Source: Desulfobacteraceae bacterium UBA2174
Lineage (GTDB): Bacteria; Desulfobacterota; Desulfobacteria; Desulfobacterales; UBA2174
NCBI GenBank assembly: GCA_002327445.1
Contig: DCWA01000003.1
Coordinates: 1-51,278 of the forward strand
DNA length: 51,278 nucleotides
Direction: 5' to 3'
Shown here: positions 26,886 through 33,980 of the stretch, piece after piece
How positions within the stretch are numbered: position 1 is the first letter of the stretch
How the letters are laid out: every line of letters starts with the position of its first letter
Notes under the pieces: generated by a model
The model's input: the letters and a program-made list of their open reading frames with translations, nothing else
What the model was told of the DNA's origin: nothing
The model's database searches: none
Translations under genes and position numbers: made by a program

Positions 26886-28241
26886 TCAAATTCGGCGCGG
26901 CCCCCAGAACTTGAGCAGGCGGATCAACACCAGACATGCCAATCCGATGGCGGCGAACACCAGGCTGGTCAGCCCGACGGACCAATGCCACCAGACCGGA
27001 GCGTTGACCAGGACCATCGATCCGGCAATGATCGGCGTGACAATCACGTTCATCAACCCGATCTCCATGGCCACAGGAGTTTCGAACTCGGGATCCGCGA
27101 TGCGCAGAAGCAGAAGGCCAGTGGAAACCGTGCCGGTGACCGTGCCGTAGATCGCCACGGTCCGCTCGAGGTTGAACCCGTCGAGACGCCTTCCGAGAAA
27201 AACCACCACCCCGGTGGTCAGCACCCCGGTCAGCAGGCACATCACCGAGATCGGCACGAAGTACTGCCAGACCACCGGCACCTGAATCGCCGCCACCGTG
27301 GCCAGGATCATGTAATCGACGGACCATCCCGTCAGGCGGCGCTGGATGCCTTCATCGAGCAGATGACCAATGCCGAGCCATTCCATGAGGCGCCGGATCA
27401 GCAACCCGATCCCCATGCCGAAAAAAAAGAAAAATCCCCAGAGAATCTTGGCGGCATCGCCCGGCAGAATCTTCCCCAGTCCGTAAACGGCCGCATAGGT
27501 GAGCATGTACACCAGACCGACCAGCGCAAGGTGAAACGCCAGGGTGTCCACATTGCCCGAGTGCATGGTGAGCTGTCCAGCCGATTCCCTGGCGCGATGG
27601 CGGTCGACGATCCCCTTGAGCACATCGTTGTCCAACCGGCCCGCCCCCGCTGCCAGCCCCCGCCGCATTCCCCAGCTCACCAGCGGCACGCCGACAAAAA
27701 AGGCGAAAAAGAAGCCCACGGCGGCGAAGGCCAGGCCGATGGTGGCGGCGTTGGCGAAACCGAACCCCTCCCAGACCTTGCCGATGGACAGGGCCTGGCC
27801 AGGGCCCTCGGTGAATCCCAGGGGGGCGAAGAAACCGAAGGTGGAAAACAGATTCACCCCGAACCACCCGAAGACGATGACGCCCACCCCGCCGATCACC
27901 GCTTGCAGCGGAAAGGTCACTCCCTCCACCAAGGCCATCCACAGCGGCCCCCGGAGCATGGCGCCGCGCCCACCGGGCCGGTTTCGGACGCCTGGCGTCA
28001 ACCCCACCGAAATGAATGAGATGTTGAACAGGTGGTAGGCGAAAGCCTCCAGCGCGGCCACCGGCGCCGGCGCAAGGCCGGTGCTGACCAGCACCAGCCC
28101 CAACAGCCCGCCGATGAGACAGGCGGGTATCAAAAAGCGTTGGAACAAAGGGACGTTGGCCCGCAGCGCGGCGCCCCCCAGCAACATGATGGACAAGAAC
28201 CCGAAAACGAGCAGCACTTCGAACGGAAAGGGACTGGACAT
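26886..28241 (-). CDS. GltS-family sodium/glutamate symporter
   Basis: A 451-residue membrane protein with about ten to twelve hydrophobic segments. It fits the GltS (ESS) family: the N-terminal half LFNISFISVGLTPG, then FTEGPGQALSIGKVWE, and the pattern of a second repeat with TVAIYGTVTGTVSTGLLLLRI. The ESS family usually takes up glutamate with Na+; the family motif TVTGTVSTGL is clear, but related members may carry other acids. GGGAGGATC precedes the start. It is the nearest candidate carbon importer to the dehydratase/gcdA genes. Confidence 0.88.
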   Translation of the reverse strand: MSSPFPFEVLLVFGFLSIMLLGGAALRANVPLFQRFLIPACLIGGLLGLVLVSTGLAPAPVAALEAFAYHLFNISFISVGLTPGVRNRPGGRGAMLRGPLWMALVEGVTFPLQAVIGGVGVIVFGWFGVNLFSTFGFFAPLGFTEGPGQALSIGKVWEGFGFANAATIGLAFAAVGFFFAFFVGVPLVSWGMRRGLAAGAGRLDNDVLKGIVDRHRARESAGQLTMHSGNVDTLAFHLALVGLVYMLTYAAVYGLGKILPGDAAKILWGFFFFFGMGIGLLIRRLMEWLGIGHLLDEGIQRRLTGWSVDYMILATVAAIQVPVVWQYFVPISVMCLLTGVLTTGVVVFLGRRLDGFNLERTVAIYGTVTGTVSTGLLLLRIADPEFETPVAMEIGLMNVIVTPIIAGSMVLVNAPVWWHWSVGLTSLVFAAIGLACLVLIRLLKFWGPRRI

Positions 28242-28437
28242 AGCGGATCCTCCCGGCTGAAGCGGCTCTCGGAAGTCCGGGACCGGTTCAGTGCAAATAT
28301 GGTCACGCCTGGGTCATGCCTCGGGTAGCCTCCCACCGATTCCGGCGTCGTTATTTTCAACGGGGTGACGGTCTCCCTCTCGACCTCCTTTTTGAAATGC
28401 AGTTGGCCCGCGACCCGCCGTCACCGCGGCGCCTCTC

Positions 28438-29346
28438 TCAACCGACCAGGGACAGCCACCCCAGAAAGGTGGCGCCCGACAGCAGTGTGCTCAGGGAGAC
28501 CACCGCGCCGGCCAGATCCGCATCCCCGCCCATTTCCCGCCCCATCACATAGGTCACGGTGGCCGTGGGGCAAGCCAGCAGGATCAACGCCGGCAGGTAC
28601 GCCGCGGGAGCCAGCCCAAGCCAGCGCCAGGCCGCCAAGCCGATCGCGGGAAGGACCACCAGCTTGATCATACTGGCGGACGCGGCGGCCTTCAAGGAGC
28701 TGCGGATCTGGCGCGGCGACAGGGTGGCGCCGATGACCAACAGGGCCAGCGGCAACGCCATGTGGGCGATAATCGCCAGGCTTTGATCCGCCATCCCGGG
28801 AAGCTCGATCCCGGCGGCGGAAAAACCGATCCCCAGCATGGACGCCAGAATGATCGGGTTGCCCAGCACCCGCCGCCAGCGTATCCCCCGGGGCGCCTCC
28901 GGGCCGGTCGAAAGAACCACCACGCCCAACAGGTTCTGGAGGATCATGATGAATCCGGCGAGGATGCTGGCCCGCCCCATGGCTTCATCGCCGAGATGGA
29001 AAAAAACCACGGCAAGCCCGATATAACCCAGGTTACCGTGAAAGGAAGTCTGGGTAAAGGTCGCGCGGGCCGGCCGCTCCAGGCCATACAGCCGGGCGAC
29101 GAGGTGGGCCACCAGGCAAACGACGCCGAGGGTCCCCAGGCTCACAGCCAGCACCGGCAGGTCGAATTGGCGCTCGAGGTCGCCGGTGGCCACCGCCCGG
29201 AAAATCATTGCGGGAATGGCGAGATGGTAGACGAGACGGTTGGCCGGCCCCAGGAATTCGGTCGGCAGAAATCCCCGCTGGCTCGCCAGCAGGCCGACCC
29301 CGATGACCACGAAGATGGGGACAATGGTGTTGAGCAATTCCGGCAT
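28438..29346 (-). CDS. AEC-family transporter
   Basis: A 302-residue membrane protein with about ten hydrophobic segments in two similar halves. It fits the auxin-efflux-carrier (AEC) family of bile/auxin/malonate-type transporters: IFVVIGVGLLASQRGFLP near the start, LVYHLAIPAMIFRAVA, and the second half LPLALLVIGATLSP and LACPTATVTYVMGREMGGD. Bacterial members carry carboxylates in some cases. The start at 29346 gives the family N-terminus PELLNTIVPIF. The substrate is unknown. Confidence 0.88.
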   Translation of the reverse strand: MPELLNTIVPIFVVIGVGLLASQRGFLPTEFLGPANRLVYHLAIPAMIFRAVATGDLERQFDLPVLAVSLGTLGVVCLVAHLVARLYGLERPARATFTQTSFHGNLGYIGLAVVFFHLGDEAMGRASILAGFIMILQNLLGVVVLSTGPEAPRGIRWRRVLGNPIILASMLGIGFSAAGIELPGMADQSLAIIAHMALPLALLVIGATLSPRQIRSSLKAAASASMIKLVVLPAIGLAAWRWLGLAPAAYLPALILLACPTATVTYVMGREMGGDADLAGAVVSLSTLLSGATFLGWLSLVG

Positions 29347-29501
29347 GGTCCGGTCCGGCGGAGGCGCGATGCTTGACGGGAGCACCGGTTGTTTTTATCG
29401 TTTCAGGGAAATCGCGCGGTCGTGTCCACCGGACCCGCGCCCCTTGCGGACCGGACAACGGGATGGCGCGCCGTCCCGCCGCCGGCAAAGGAAGAGGCCC
29501 C

Positions 29502-29735
29502 ATGCCCATTCAAATCCAGATCCGCCTCTATGCGAGCCTCAAACCGCTGGAGCCGCCATCGGCAGCCAGCCATCCGCTCGCGCCGGGCACCACGGCGGGC
29601 GAGGTGCTGGCTCAGCTCGACGTGCCATCGGCCCGGGTCAAGCTGGTCTTCGTCAACGGCCGCAAGGCCGACCTGTCCCGGGTTCTCGAGGACGGCGACC
29701 GCCTCGGGGTCTTTCCCCCGGTGGGAGGAGGATGA
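29502..29735 (+). CDS. MoaD/ThiS-like sulfur-carrier protein
   Basis: A 77-residue beta-grasp protein. The start IQIQIRLYASLK, the middle AGEVLAQLDVPSARVKLVFVNG and the end DGDRLGVFPPVGGG are typical of MoaD/ThiS. The C-terminal Gly-Gly is present, so it could be adenylated and carry sulfur as a thiocarboxylate. GGAAGAGG precedes the ATG at 29502. It is three bases upstream of a HesA/MoeB gene, its probable activating enzyme. The target cofactor (molybdopterin/tungstopterin, thiamine or other) is not shown by the neighbours. Confidence 0.88.
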   Translation: MPIQIQIRLYASLKPLEPPSAASHPLAPGTTAGEVLAQLDVPSARVKLVFVNGRKADLSRVLEDGDRLGVFPPVGGG

Positions 29736-29738
29736 GCC

Positions 29739-30470
29739 ATGACCCCGCCTTCGGTCCATGCGACGACCACGGTCCCCGAGGACGAACCGCGTTACCGGCG
29801 CAACCGGGAATCGATCACCCGGGATCAACAGACGGTGCTCCGCGGCGCCCGTGTCGCCGTGGTAGGTCTGGGGGGCCTGGGAGGAGCCACGGTGGAGATC
29901 CTGGCCCGCATCGGCATCGGCGCCTTGACCCTGGTGGACGGCGACCGTTTCGAAGCGACCAATCTCAACCGCCAGCTCTTGTGCACCGAGAAAAATCTGG
30001 GCCGGCTCAAGGCCGAAGCCGCCGCTGAGCGGATTTCGCGGATCAATGCCGCCGTCGCGGTCCGCTGCGTCCCCCACCATCTGGATCCGGGCAACGCCGT
30101 CGAATTGATTGGCGGCAGCCACCTGGTCATGGACTGCCTCGACAACCTGCCCACCCGTTTCATGGTCCAGGCAGCGGCCCGGCAACTGGGCATCCCCATG
30201 GTTTCGGCGGCGGTGGCCGGGACTGCCGGGCAGTTGACCCTCATCGAACCCGGGGACCCGGGCCTGGAGGCCGTTTACGGCCCGGCGGAGGCCGCGCCCG
30301 AACGCGGCGCCGAAATCCGGCTCGGAGTCCTGCCCCAAACCGTCATCGCACTGGCGAGCCTGGCATGCAACGAGGCGCTGAAGCGCCTTCTGGGCATCGG
30401 CGCCGGGCTGCGGGGCAAGCTGCTGCTGGTAGACCTGCTGGACAACCGCTTCGACATTGTTGAAATTTGA
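29739..30470 (+). CDS. HesA/MoeB/ThiF-family adenylyltransferase
   Basis: A 243-residue E1-like enzyme that adenylates the C-terminus of a sulfur-carrier protein. The ATP site is VVGLGGLGGATVE (Gly motif 43-48), followed by LVDGDRFEATNLNRQLL (D67, D69, N77, R78) and MDCLDNLPTRF (D132, D135). The CxxC zinc pairs of MoeB/ThiF are not visible, as in many HesA forms. It is three bases downstream of the MoaD/ThiS gene, so the two are one unit. It is convergent with the dehydratase activator. Confidence 0.88.
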   Translation: MTPPSVHATTTVPEDEPRYRRNRESITRDQQTVLRGARVAVVGLGGLGGATVEILARIGIGALTLVDGDRFEATNLNRQLLCTEKNLGRLKAEAAAERISRINAAVAVRCVPHHLDPGNAVELIGGSHLVMDCLDNLPTRFMVQAAARQLGIPMVSAAVAGTAGQLTLIEPGDPGLEAVYGPAEAAPERGAEIRLGVLPQTVIALASLACNEALKRLLGIGAGLRGKLLLVDLLDNRFDIVEI

Positions 30471-30540
30471 AACTGGAAACTGAAAATTCGAGTGGTTTCG
30501 TAAAAGCGATTTACGAACCACAGGACCACGGCGCCATAGA

Positions 30541-30569
30541 GAAAAAAGAATGGAAGCCGCTCTTTTTTC
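30541..30569. terminator. Terminator-like hairpin between hesA-like and hgdC
   Basis: GAAAAAAGA (30541-30549) and TCTTTTTTC (30561-30569) form a 9-bp inverted repeat with an 11-base loop between convergent genes. The stem is AT-only, so it is weak as an intrinsic terminator. Confidence 0.35.
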
Positions 30570-30572
30570 AAT

Positions 30573-30608
30573 GTCCACTCGGTCCACTCTGTCCACTCGG
30601 TCCACTCA
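30573..30608. repeat. Four 9-bp tandem repeats
   Basis: GTCCACTCG, GTCCACTCT, GTCCACTCG and GTCCACTCA run head to tail, ending five bases before the hgdC stop. They are a small microsatellite-like array with no coding role. Confidence 0.85.
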
Positions 30609-30613
30609 GCCGG

Positions 30614-31378
30614 CTATCCCGCCGCCAGCAAGGCCGCTCCCAGGGCGCCGTTGATCTGGGCGAACGGCGTCACCACGATCCACTCGCCCAGCTGCCGCGC
30701 CAGGGCGTCCACCACCCCGCTGTTGCGCGCCACCCCGCCGGTCATCATCACCGGCGGCGTCACTCCGATGCGGCGGGCCATGGCCGCCACCCGGGCCGCG
30801 ATGCTGTCGTGGATGCCGGCGATGATGTTGGCCCTGATCTCGCCACGGGCGATGAGACTGATGACCTCCGACTCGGCGAAGACCGTGCACAGGCTACTGA
30901 TCTTGGCCGGCCGGTCCGCTTGGCGCGCCATCTCTCCGAAGGCGTCCAGATCGACTTCCAGCGCCCGCGCCATCACCTCGAGAAACCTCCCCGTCCCGGC
31001 GGCGCACTTGTCGTTCATCACGAAATCGCGCACCCGTCCGTTTTCATCCAGGGCGATGGCCTTGCTGTCCTGCCCGCCGATGTCGATGACGCAGCGCACC
31101 GCCGGATCGGTGAAGTGCGCGCCGGCGGCATGACAGGTGATCTCGGTGACCGTGCGGTCGGCGAAGGCAACGCTGTTGCGGCCATAGCCGGTGGCCACGA
31201 TGCGCGCCACATCCGGGACCCGCAGGCCAGCGCCGGAGACCACCGCCTCGAAGACGTTGTCGGCGGCCCGCCGGGCGTTGTAGCCGGTGGCGATTACCAC
31301 CGAATGCACCATCCGGCCGTCCTGGACCAGAACGGCCTTGGCGGAAATGGAACCGATATCGATGCCTGCGCTGATCAT
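30614..31378 (-). CDS. hgdC: 2-hydroxyacyl-CoA dehydratase activator (HgdC-type ATPase)
   Basis: A 254-residue ASKHA-fold ATPase of the BadF/BadG/BcrA/HgdC family, which holds a 4Fe-4S cluster between two subunits and fires one electron into the dehydratase using ATP. The start AGIDIGSISAKAVLV is the nucleotide site, and VIDIGGQDSKAIALDE follows. Cluster cysteines are C125 (NDKCAAGTGRFLE) and C164 (SLCTVFAESEV), almost exactly where the known HgdC has them. It is last in the three-gene unit and begins one base after the stop of the preceding gene. Only one such activator is present, unlike class I benzoyl-CoA reductase, which needs two. Confidence 0.93.
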   Translation of the reverse strand: MISAGIDIGSISAKAVLVQDGRMVHSVVIATGYNARRAADNVFEAVVSGAGLRVPDVARIVATGYGRNSVAFADRTVTEITCHAAGAHFTDPAVRCVIDIGGQDSKAIALDENGRVRDFVMNDKCAAGTGRFLEVMARALEVDLDAFGEMARQADRPAKISSLCTVFAESEVISLIARGEIRANIIAGIHDSIAARVAAMARRIGVTPPVMMTGGVARNSGVVDALARQLGEWIVVTPFAQINGALGAALLAAG

Positions 31379-31379
31379 T

Positions 31380-32624
31380 TCAGTGGTCTTTCCGCGGTCC
31401 ACGGGCCTTGATCATTTCCATGAAAGCGTCGATGCGGGTTTCGACCTGACTTTCGGAAAAGGCGCGCGAATCCACCATGTCCGCCTCGATCATCAGGGTC
31501 GGCAGCCCGCGTTGTTCGGCCACGATGCGCTGGATGTCATACTGCCCCAGGGAATACGGCTTGCAACTGCGGTTGGAGTGCATCACCAGCCCGTCGACGC
31601 CGTACTTGTCGATCATGTCGATTACCGCCGCCGCCATCTGGTCGATGCCGAGGTTGAGGTAGATCCGGGTGTAGCCTTCCGCCATGGAGGCGATGAAGTC
31701 GTTCTCGTCCAGGTAGGGCAGCGAACTGCACCACGCCGAGGTGTAGGTGTCTGCCACCAGGCAGGCCCCGTGGGCCGCGAAGCGCTCCGAGAGCCACCGG
31801 GTGCGGTACCAGATGGGCAGATTGTCCCAAAGAAGGCGATAGCGCTCCTCGGGCACGGCGCCGATCCCGTCGGCGATGCGCTGGTGCATCTCGGCGAGCA
31901 GTTCGCGGTAGTAGTCCACCGCGATCCGGGTGCCGCGCAGGGTGACGATCAGGGCCAGGTGAAAGAAGGCGTCGAAAGCGCTCAAGGGAGCCGGACGGTG
32001 GGCTGCGGTATCGAGGACCGACTGCCAGAGGCGCTGGCCTTCGATGGACAAGCGGCCCACCGCTTCCATGCGCTCCCGGTCCATGGGGCGGCCGCAGACC
32101 GTCTCGAGGAACGCGATGTACGCCCGGATCTGGCCGGCGACGTAGCGCCGCACCGCATCGCTGCAATCGGTGTGGCAGATCGGCGTGTCGAGGATGAACA
32201 GCGGCGCATTGAAGTAGCGGGCCTGGATCTCGTACCACTTCAAGACCGTACCGCAGATGTTGTTGCAGCACACGAGCATGTCCGGCCGGGGCAGCCCGCC
32301 GATGGGCCCGCCGTCGATGGGGGCCGCGCCGATATCGGCCCGGGCGTAGGCGCACAAGTCGCTGCTGTAGCCCATGGCCTCGGCCTTCTCGCACAGTTCC
32401 TGGCCCATCTTGGCCGCGCCGATCATGGCGCCGTGGTTCTCCGGATAGACGGGAATCACGTCCATGGCAATGAGGGGCTCCACCGGGCCGCCGCTGGTAA
32501 TCCAGGCCACCTTGCGGCCGTTTTCGGCCGCGGTCTTGGCCTCGATGTAGTAGTGCGTCATGATCTCCTTCATCTTGGCGACGCACCGGATCTTGCGTGT
32601 TTCACGGGCGGAGTCCACAGTCAT
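31380..32624 (-). CDS. 2-hydroxyacyl-CoA dehydratase subunit (HgdA/BcrB-like)
   Basis: A 414-residue subunit of the 2-hydroxyacyl-CoA dehydratase (HgdAB)/benzoyl-CoA reductase (BcrBC) superfamily. It carries a 4Fe-4S site; conserved cysteines visible include C91, C119/C120, C124 (VCCNNIC) and C354 (SNRSCKP). The segment YPENHGA and VCCNNICGTVLKWYE match the hydroxyglutaryl form HgdA. Later, LRGTRIAVDYYRELL is closer to BcrB, so the exact substrate is not set by sequence. The ATG at 32624 has AAGGAG upstream. It sits between the HgdB-like gene and the activator gene. Confidence 0.87.
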   Translation of the reverse strand: MTVDSARETRKIRCVAKMKEIMTHYYIEAKTAAENGRKVAWITSGGPVEPLIAMDVIPVYPENHGAMIGAAKMGQELCEKAEAMGYSSDLCAYARADIGAAPIDGGPIGGLPRPDMLVCCNNICGTVLKWYEIQARYFNAPLFILDTPICHTDCSDAVRRYVAGQIRAYIAFLETVCGRPMDRERMEAVGRLSIEGQRLWQSVLDTAAHRPAPLSAFDAFFHLALIVTLRGTRIAVDYYRELLAEMHQRIADGIGAVPEERYRLLWDNLPIWYRTRWLSERFAAHGACLVADTYTSAWCSSLPYLDENDFIASMAEGYTRIYLNLGIDQMAAAVIDMIDKYGVDGLVMHSNRSCKPYSLGQYDIQRIVAEQRGLPTLMIEADMVDSRAFSESQVETRIDAFMEMIKARGPRKDH

Positions 32625-32636
32625 CAACCGCTCCTT

Positions 32637-33755
32637 CTACAACATTTCGATGAAGGCTTCGCAACGGGTGCGCAACTGCCCCTCGGCGGCGCGCTGATCT
32701 TCCAGCTCGACCATCAGACAGGGCAGGCCGGCGGCGTCGAGCCGCTGCTTGAGATAGGGATAGTCGAAGAGATGGGGATCACAGAATTTCAGGAAGAGAA
32801 AAATCACCCCGTCGGCCTTCGCCAGGCGGGCCGCCTCGATCAGGTCGTCGGCCCGTCGGGTCAGCCCGGCATGCTTGGCCGGGCAAACACTGCGCTGGAG
32901 GTAGCGCCGCGCCAGGGCCGTCCAGATTTCGTCGAGCGGTTCGATGTGCCCGGCGGCGTAGCGCCAACCGGTACACAGATCGTCCCAGACCACCGTGGCC
33001 CCGGCCGCCTCGATCACGTCATAGATCGCCGGCGCCTCGCAGACCCCGCCGGCCAGCACCAGCCGTTTGCCTGCGGCCGGCGCCGCCGTTTCCTGTTCCA
33101 GGGCCGACACCAAGCTATCGAGGGCTTCCGCCAGGATCGAGCGGTCCATCACCATCGCCGTACGCATCACCGCCAGCCAGTCCCGGCCCGGCATCACGCC
33201 GGGCTGCTCCCGCCGCAGCGCGTAGAGGCGCCGGAGCCGATCCCGGATCCGGTTGTAGATCGCCGCCGCCGCCGCCAGGGCAGGGGCGGCGATGGCAAGG
33301 TGAAAGTGTCGGCCATAAGCGGCGGCAAAGGCCTGCAGGATCTCCACGCCGTAGGCTTCGGCCCCCGGGGCCGCCACGGTCGCCGGCCAGACCACATCCG
33401 CGTGGAACCGTCCTTGACGGGAAAGACGCCAGATGTCGCTGAGCCGCTGCATCGAATCGCAGGTGTGGGCGAAGACGATCCCGTCGAGTTCCGCCAGCCG
33501 CCCGTTCAACCAGTCGGCCAGCGCCCCGCGCACCAGGCTGCAGCTGTAAGCCTGCAGGTGAGCGTCGGCGCCCTGGTCCCCCGCACCGGTGGTGAGCAGG
33601 CGCAGCGGCAACCCGCCGCCGGCGACCACGATCTCCTCGGGCGCGTAGGAACAGAGGGTGCCGATCACCGGCTGCCCGGTCTGTTTCTTCCACTGGCGGG
33701 CGTAGGCGATGGGATCAGCGGCGATCTGGACGAATCTGGGGTCGAGCTGGAACAT
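32637..33755 (-). CDS. 2-hydroxyacyl-CoA dehydratase subunit (HgdB/BcrC-like)
   Basis: A 372-residue second subunit of the same dehydratase family, near the usual HgdB length of about 380. Features are VIGTLCSYAPEEIVVAGGGLP, LDGIVFAHTCDSMQRLSDIW, and GVIFLFLKFCDPHLFDYP near the end. Conserved cysteines are C72, C99 and C325, candidate cluster ligands. GAGGAG precedes the ATG. It is the first gene of the unit, with a good sigma70 promoter upstream. Together with the HgdA-like and HgdC genes it should form a reductively activated radical dehydratase, sensitive to oxygen. Confidence 0.87.
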   Translation of the reverse strand: MFQLDPRFVQIAADPIAYARQWKKQTGQPVIGTLCSYAPEEIVVAGGGLPLRLLTTGAGDQGADAHLQAYSCSLVRGALADWLNGRLAELDGIVFAHTCDSMQRLSDIWRLSRQGRFHADVVWPATVAAPGAEAYGVEILQAFAAAYGRHFHLAIAAPALAAAAAIYNRIRDRLRRLYALRREQPGVMPGRDWLAVMRTAMVMDRSILAEALDSLVSALEQETAAPAAGKRLVLAGGVCEAPAIYDVIEAAGATVVWDDLCTGWRYAAGHIEPLDEIWTALARRYLQRSVCPAKHAGLTRRADDLIEAARLAKADGVIFLFLKFCDPHLFDYPYLKQRLDAAGLPCLMVELEDQRAAEGQLRTRCEAFIEML

Positions 33756-33820
33756 GCAGCGGCTCCTCGAGCGACGGGCCTCTCCGAAAGGGATTCCAAA
33801 ACGGCGAAAAAGCGCGGATC

Positions 33821-33849
33821 TTTATAGCGGACCCCATCGGATGCGTCAA
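33821..33849 (-). promoter_or_regulatory. Sigma70-like promoter for the dehydratase genes
   Basis: On the minus strand TTGACG (33849-33844), a 17-base spacer and TATAAA (33826-33821), about 65 bases before the HgdB-like start. It is back to back with the gcdA promoter. Confidence 0.75.
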
Positions 33850-33879
33850 CCGGAGCCCGCCGCGCGGAGACGGTTTCTG

Positions 33880-33909
33880 TTGACACCCGCGAACCGCCCC
33901 TTCTAATAT
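33880..33909 (+). promoter_or_regulatory. Sigma70-like promoter of gcdA
   Basis: TTGACA (33880-33885), an 18-base spacer and TAATAT (33904-33909), leaving a leader of about 65 bases before the gcdA ATG. Only 30 bases separate it from the divergent dehydratase promoter, so a single regulator could control both. Confidence 0.75.
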
Positions 33910-33980
33910 CGGTTCGGTTTCGCGGCATTGCGGGCCGCCGCTGCCGCCACGCTCACCTTCCTCGCACCGGAGATCGGATC

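Noticed and set aside
30614..33755. Class I benzoyl-CoA reductase operon
   Set aside because: Only one activator ATPase is present, while BcrA and BcrD are both needed, and gcdA next door favours a hydroxyacyl-CoA dehydratase.
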